DNA of 64,000 bases from Chloroflexota bacterium (GTDB lineage Bacteria; Chloroflexota; Anaerolineae; Anaerolineales; Villigracilaceae). Location: contig JACAEM010000034.1 of NCBI GenBank assembly GCA_013388855.1, forward strand, positions 202,478 through 266,477, in the 5' to 3' direction. Positions 60,821 to 64,000 of the stretch are shown here, piece by piece. Within the stretch, counting starts at the first letter, position 1; each line of letters begins with the position of its first letter. Both the position numbers and the translations under genes were made by a program. The notes below the pieces were generated by a model. The model was not told where the DNA came from. It saw only the letters and a program-made list of their open reading frames with translations, and did not search any database.

Positions 60821-62008
60821 CTATTTGCCGCTTGTGCGGGTGGCGACATCGAAGACCACAGCCATCACAAGCACGGCGCCGCGAACGATATACTGGAGGG
60901 AAATATCGATGCCCATCAGGTTCATGCCGCTCGTCAGAGAGAGCATTACCAGAGCGCCGATAATGGACCCGGTCACTTTGCCCACGCCGCCCGCAGCGGA
61001 GACCCCCCCCACATACGCCGCGGCGATGGCGTCCAACTCGAACAGGGTACCAGCCGTCGTCGTCGCGGACTGGAGACGGGATGCGAACAAAATGCCTGAC
61101 AACGCAGAGAGCATTCCCATCGAACCGAATACCACGTAGATTAACTTCTTAACATTAATACCGCTCAGTTGCGCCGCTTCGGGATTCCCACCCATGGCGT
61201 AGATATGCCGCCCAAGGACGGTTTGGGTGGTCACAAAATGATATACGCCGACTACGATCAACACAATGACCACCGTCCAGGAGAGCCCGTTATATCCCGC
61301 CAACACCCATGTGATCAGACCAATCAGGGCAGACATGAAGATTAACTTCAAGGCAAAGACACCTGAAGATAAAACCTCGAAGTTATAGGCGATCTTATTC
61401 CTTCTGCTGTTGATCTCACTGATGATGTAAAAGACAATTGCAATCAGGCCAAGCAGCAGAGTCAACTTGTGCAACTCTGGCAGGAAAGAATCCAGCCCTG
61501 GAATATCACTGATATATCCATTGCCAATGGCGTTGAAAGCCTCGTCCGGGATGATGATCGTACCGGTCTTTAACGTGACAAGCAGAATGGCCCCGCGATA
61601 GATCAGCCATCCCGCCAAGGATGCAACGAACGATGGTATCCCCAGCTGCGCCACTGGAAAGGCTGTGATACACCCGGCCAACACACCCATAACCAGCACC
61701 ATGGGTATCACAATATAGACTGGTAATCCCCAGGATGTGAGGGCAATGGCGGCAATGGCGCCCAGGAAGCCCGCCAGAAATCCAACCGAAAGGTCGATAT
61801 GCCTGATCACAATTACGAGGGTCATTCCAACTGCCAGCACAGCGATGTACCCCGTCTGGTTCAGGAGGTTGCTGATATTGCGTGGGGAAATGAATACGCC
61901 ATCCGTGGTGGCGGTGAAGATCGCCATGATCAAAAACAGGGCGATGAACATGCCGTATTCGCGAATATTTTGTCTTAATGTCTTCTGTAGATCGGTGAAA
62001 AATGACAT
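60821..62008 (-). CDS. xylH: Monosaccharide ABC transporter permease (MmsB/XylH type)
   Basis: A 395-residue CUT2 permease with about ten helices. It starts TDLQKTLRQNIREYGMFIALF and has IDLSVGFLAGFLGAIAA and AAYVGGVSAAGGVGKVTGS, typical of XylH/GguB/MmsB. Extended central loop as in MmsB. Preceded by the ATPase gene (10-base gap). Xylose is likely from the locus but ribose, arabinose and galactose relatives look similar. Confidence 0.9.
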   Translation of the reverse strand: MSFFTDLQKTLRQNIREYGMFIALFLIMAIFTATTDGVFISPRNISNLLNQTGYIAVLAVGMTLVIVIRHIDLSVGFLAGFLGAIAAIALTSWGLPVYIVIPMVLVMGVLAGCITAFPVAQLGIPSFVASLAGWLIYRGAILLVTLKTGTIIIPDEAFNAIGNGYISDIPGLDSFLPELHKLTLLLGLIAIVFYIISEINSRRNKIAYNFEVLSSGVFALKLIFMSALIGLITWVLAGYNGLSWTVVIVLIVVGVYHFVTTQTVLGRHIYAMGGNPEAAQLSGINVKKLIYVVFGSMGMLSALSGILFASRLQSATTTAGTLFELDAIAAAYVGGVSAAGGVGKVTGSIIGALVMLSLTSGMNLMGIDISLQYIVRGAVLVMAVVFDVATRTSGK

Positions 62009-62018
62009 GCTTCACTCC

Positions 62019-63539
62019 TCAGTTCGTTGCCATTTGCATGATTTTTTCCTGCGTCGCTTCCTCGATGGGCAATTCGCCCGTAATCCTGCCCGATGAAACA
62101 ATGTAGATGCGGTCGCTCATTCCTAGAACTTCCGGCAGTTCGGAGGAGATCATGATGATCCCCATCCCCTGGCTGACAAGTCTGCGCATGATGGTGTAGA
62201 TTTCGAATTTCGCGCCCACATCGATCCCGCGTGTCGGCTCATCCAAGATCAATACATCCGGCTTCACGAACAGCCACTTTGCCACGGATACTTTCTGCTG
62301 ATTTCCACCGCTTAAATTCATAACTTTCTGTTCGACTGTCGGGGTCTTGATATTGAGGGAGGTCTTATATTCGTTCGCAACCTTGACCTCCATATTATCA
62401 TTCACCACAGAACGCTTCGCGATTTCCCGAAGGTTAGCGAGGGTGATATTTTGCTTGACATCCTGGATCAGAACCAGTCCGTTACCTTTCCGATCTTCAG
62501 TCACATACGCCACGCCCGCGCTAATGGCATCCTGTGGATGATGGAAACTTTTCTTTTTCCCCTTGATGTAAATATCGCCGCGGATTTGATAACCAACTGG
62601 GTTCCCAAAAATGCTAAGAGCCAATTCGGTACGTCCTGAGCCCATCAGTCCTGCAATTCCGACGATCTCCCCCTTTCTCACATTGAAATTCACATCCCTG
62701 AGAATAACCCTCCCAAGAGCCGGACTGTAGGCATTCCAATTTCGGACTTCAAGGAGAGACTCGCCCACTTCTCTTTTCTCCTTGGGAGGATAAATATTAT
62801 TAATCTCGCGTCCCACCATATTCTTGATCAATCGATTCTCGGTCACTTCTCCCTGTGCCGCGTCCAGCGTACAAATCGTTTGGCCGTCGCGTAAGACTGT
62901 GACCGAGTCGGCAATTTCAATGACTTCTTTTAACTTGTGGGAAATCAGGATACAGGTCACGCCATGCCCCCTGAGTTCCCGCAGAAGGTTCAATAAGTTC
63001 TCGCTGTCATCTTCATTCAACGCAGCCGTAGGCTCGTCAAGGATCAATAGCTTGACATCCTTGCTTAATGCCTTCGCGATCTCCACCAGCTGTTGCTTTC
63101 CGACGCCCAAATCCTTCACTTTCGTTTCAGGATTGACGTTGAGTCTGACCTTTTTTAAGGCATCCCCCGCTCTTTTGATGGTCTCATTCCAATCGATGAC
63201 AAATCTCCCCTTTATTTCGTTCCCCAAAAAAATGTTCTCGTACACAGTCATTTCAGGGACAAGGGCCAGTTCCTGATAAATGATGGCAATCCCCGCCCTT
63301 TCGCTATCACGAATGTTGAAAAATTTCTGTGGTTCACCGTCGAACAAAATATCACCGGTATAAGAACCATATGGATATACCCCGCTCAACACTTTCATCA
63401 AGGTAGACTTCCCCGCGCCATTCTCCCCCACAAGGCAATGGATCTCGCCCTTTTTCACCCTGAAACTGACATTACTCAATGCCTTCACGCCAGGAAATTC
63501 CTTGGTGATATCTTTCATTTCCAGGATGGGAGTATCCAT
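62019..63539 (-). CDS. xylG: Monosaccharide ABC transporter ATPase (MmsA/XylG type)
   Basis: A 506-residue double-ABC ATPase. First module: GENGAGKST, LGVGKQQLVEIAKAL, LLILDEPTAAL. Second module: GLMGSGRTELALS (degenerate Walker A), LSGGNQQKVSVAKWL, VLILDEPTRGIDVG. This is the normal CUT2 pattern. Start 63539 has GGAG seven bases upstream. Confidence 0.94.
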   Translation of the reverse strand: MDTPILEMKDITKEFPGVKALSNVSFRVKKGEIHCLVGENGAGKSTLMKVLSGVYPYGSYTGDILFDGEPQKFFNIRDSERAGIAIIYQELALVPEMTVYENIFLGNEIKGRFVIDWNETIKRAGDALKKVRLNVNPETKVKDLGVGKQQLVEIAKALSKDVKLLILDEPTAALNEDDSENLLNLLRELRGHGVTCILISHKLKEVIEIADSVTVLRDGQTICTLDAAQGEVTENRLIKNMVGREINNIYPPKEKREVGESLLEVRNWNAYSPALGRVILRDVNFNVRKGEIVGIAGLMGSGRTELALSIFGNPVGYQIRGDIYIKGKKKSFHHPQDAISAGVAYVTEDRKGNGLVLIQDVKQNITLANLREIAKRSVVNDNMEVKVANEYKTSLNIKTPTVEQKVMNLSGGNQQKVSVAKWLFVKPDVLILDEPTRGIDVGAKFEIYTIMRRLVSQGMGIIMISSELPEVLGMSDRIYIVSSGRITGELPIEEATQEKIMQMATN

Positions 63540-63580
63540 ATTATCTCCAGAGTCGTCAATCAGGGAATTTGAAATATTAT

Positions 63581-63618
63581 ACAAGAATAGTGGCGGACTA
63601 GTCCACCACTATTCTTGT
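63581..63618 (-). terminator. Long stem-loop between binding-protein and ATPase genes
   Basis: ACAAGAATAGTGG (63581-63593) pairs with 63606-63618; the inner GGACTAGTCC is itself self-complementary, extending the stem after one mismatch. It follows the binding-protein stop by about 14 bases. Confidence 0.7.
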
Positions 63619-63631
63619 TGTACGGAATTTG

Positions 63632-64000
63632 TTACGGCAAACCGGTAAAGTCGGAGGCAGGCCAATAGCCGGAATCGATGATGGCGGCTTTGACGTTTTC
63701 CTTGTCCACCGAGATCACCTCGGATGGCTTGGCAGGAACATCGATCTTGCCATTGTTGTAGGTGTTCGTCTGCGGAGGGGTTTTCCCTTCGAGGTACGCG
63801 ACCGCGGCGCTGATGGCATCCGCCACCAGGGTGCGAACGTCCTTCAACACGGTCATCGACTGCTTGCCATCGATGATGTACTGCACGGACGCCTTCTCGG
63901 CATCCTGCCCGGTCACCACATAACTGGTCACATCGCTGTCAGCCGCAAACGCATCGGCAATCGCACGAGCGGTGCCATCGTTCGGAGCAAGAATGAACAC
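63632..64000 (-). CDS. Monosaccharide-binding protein (ChvE/XylF type), C-terminal part
   Basis: The last 122 residues of a periplasmic-binding-protein-like sugar receptor; the N-terminus lies beyond the right edge, so the apparent Met is internal. ILAPNDGTARAIADAFAA, VVTGQDAEKASVQYIIDG and SMTVLKDVRTLVADA match ChvE/MmsE multiple-sugar binding proteins. It heads the CUT2 importer encoded downstream. Confidence 0.88.
   Translation of the reverse strand: MFILAPNDGTARAIADAFAADSDVTSYVVTGQDAEKASVQYIIDGKQSMTVLKDVRTLVADAISAAVAYLEGKTPPQTNTYNNGKIDVPAKPSEVISVDKENVKAAIIDSGYWPASDFTGLP

Noticed and set aside
60637..60963. A 108-codon plus-strand frame starting in the importer promoter region
   Set aside because: It begins with ATG inside the minus-strand promoter and ends inside the permease gene; no ribosome site and no recognisable domain.
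1..64000. tRNA, rRNA, CRISPR, riboswitch, insertion sequence or prophage
   Set aside because: No TPsiC-like arms with paired stems in the gaps, no regularly spaced repeats, no transposase, integrase or phage proteins, and no known riboswitch core were seen by eye. A covariance-model search would be needed to exclude small RNAs.

Overview
The window is about 55% GC, almost fully coding and mostly minus-strand. It looks like a chromosome segment of an Anaerolineae-type Chloroflexota. This is inferred from gene content: a DUF951 protein, a DegV protein, a MGDG-synthase-like glycosyltransferase, a pgpH-ybeY-dgkA run, many ABC sugar systems and extragenic palindromes of the kind common in that group. 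There is no rRNA gene to test it, and I found no tRNA, CRISPR array, insertion sequence or prophage.

Layout. 1-7.7 kb: a minus-strand operon whose first genes are tsaE-tsaB-rimI and which continues, mostly with start/stop overlaps, into surface-polysaccharide genes (nucleotide-sugar dehydrogenase, epimerase, flippase, GT4, and a membrane glycosyltransferase cut by the window edge). 7.8-15.8 kb: MscS channel, glycolipid glycosyltransferase, DUF951, phosphoribosyltransferase, GIY-YIG protein, prephenate dehydrogenase, Ogt, GT39, Era, YhhN. 15.9-24.2 kb: Vps62-like membrane protein, ruvA, ruvC, yebC, degV, GNAT, MFS, sbcD. 24.3-34.5 kb: C39 peptidase, arginase, endonuclease IV-like protein, dgkA with an extra domain, ybeY, pgpH, yqeY, a diguanylate cyclase and hutI.

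34.8-40.5 kb: an uncharacterised catabolic cluster (FGGY kinase, MFS transporter, class III aminotransferase, class II aldolase) with a divergent TetR regulator. A 21-bp perfect palindrome sits on its promoters. 40.5-55.7 kb: a xylose/xylo-oligosaccharide locus. LacI regulator, sugar-binding lipoprotein, two permeases, a GH8 lipoprotein, a GH3 beta-xylosidase, xylA and xylB all run leftward. A D-xylonate dehydratase and a FAH-family 2-keto-3-deoxy-sugar-acid dehydratase run rightward, with a frameshifted methyltransferase between them. A 36-bp perfect palindrome lies in the divergent gap. One regulator therefore appears to control both the isomerase route and an oxidative (Weimberg-type) route. 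55.7-64 kb: yifB, a second MalEFG-type sugar importer, and a ChvE/XylFGH-type importer that runs off the right edge.

The less expected signals are: (i) at least seven genes whose -10 box ends 6-8 nt before the start codon with no Shine-Dalgarno, i.e. probable leaderless mRNAs, several placed directly behind the previous operon's terminator; (ii) a GH8 enzyme fused to a GH26-like domain that lacks both catalytic glutamates; (iii) a stem-loop directly after each of the three sugar-binding-protein genes; (iv) near-perfect anti-Shine-Dalgarno complements in the leaders of two of those genes, one starting a 4-codon micro-ORF; (v) an extragenic palindrome inserted in frame inside sbcD.
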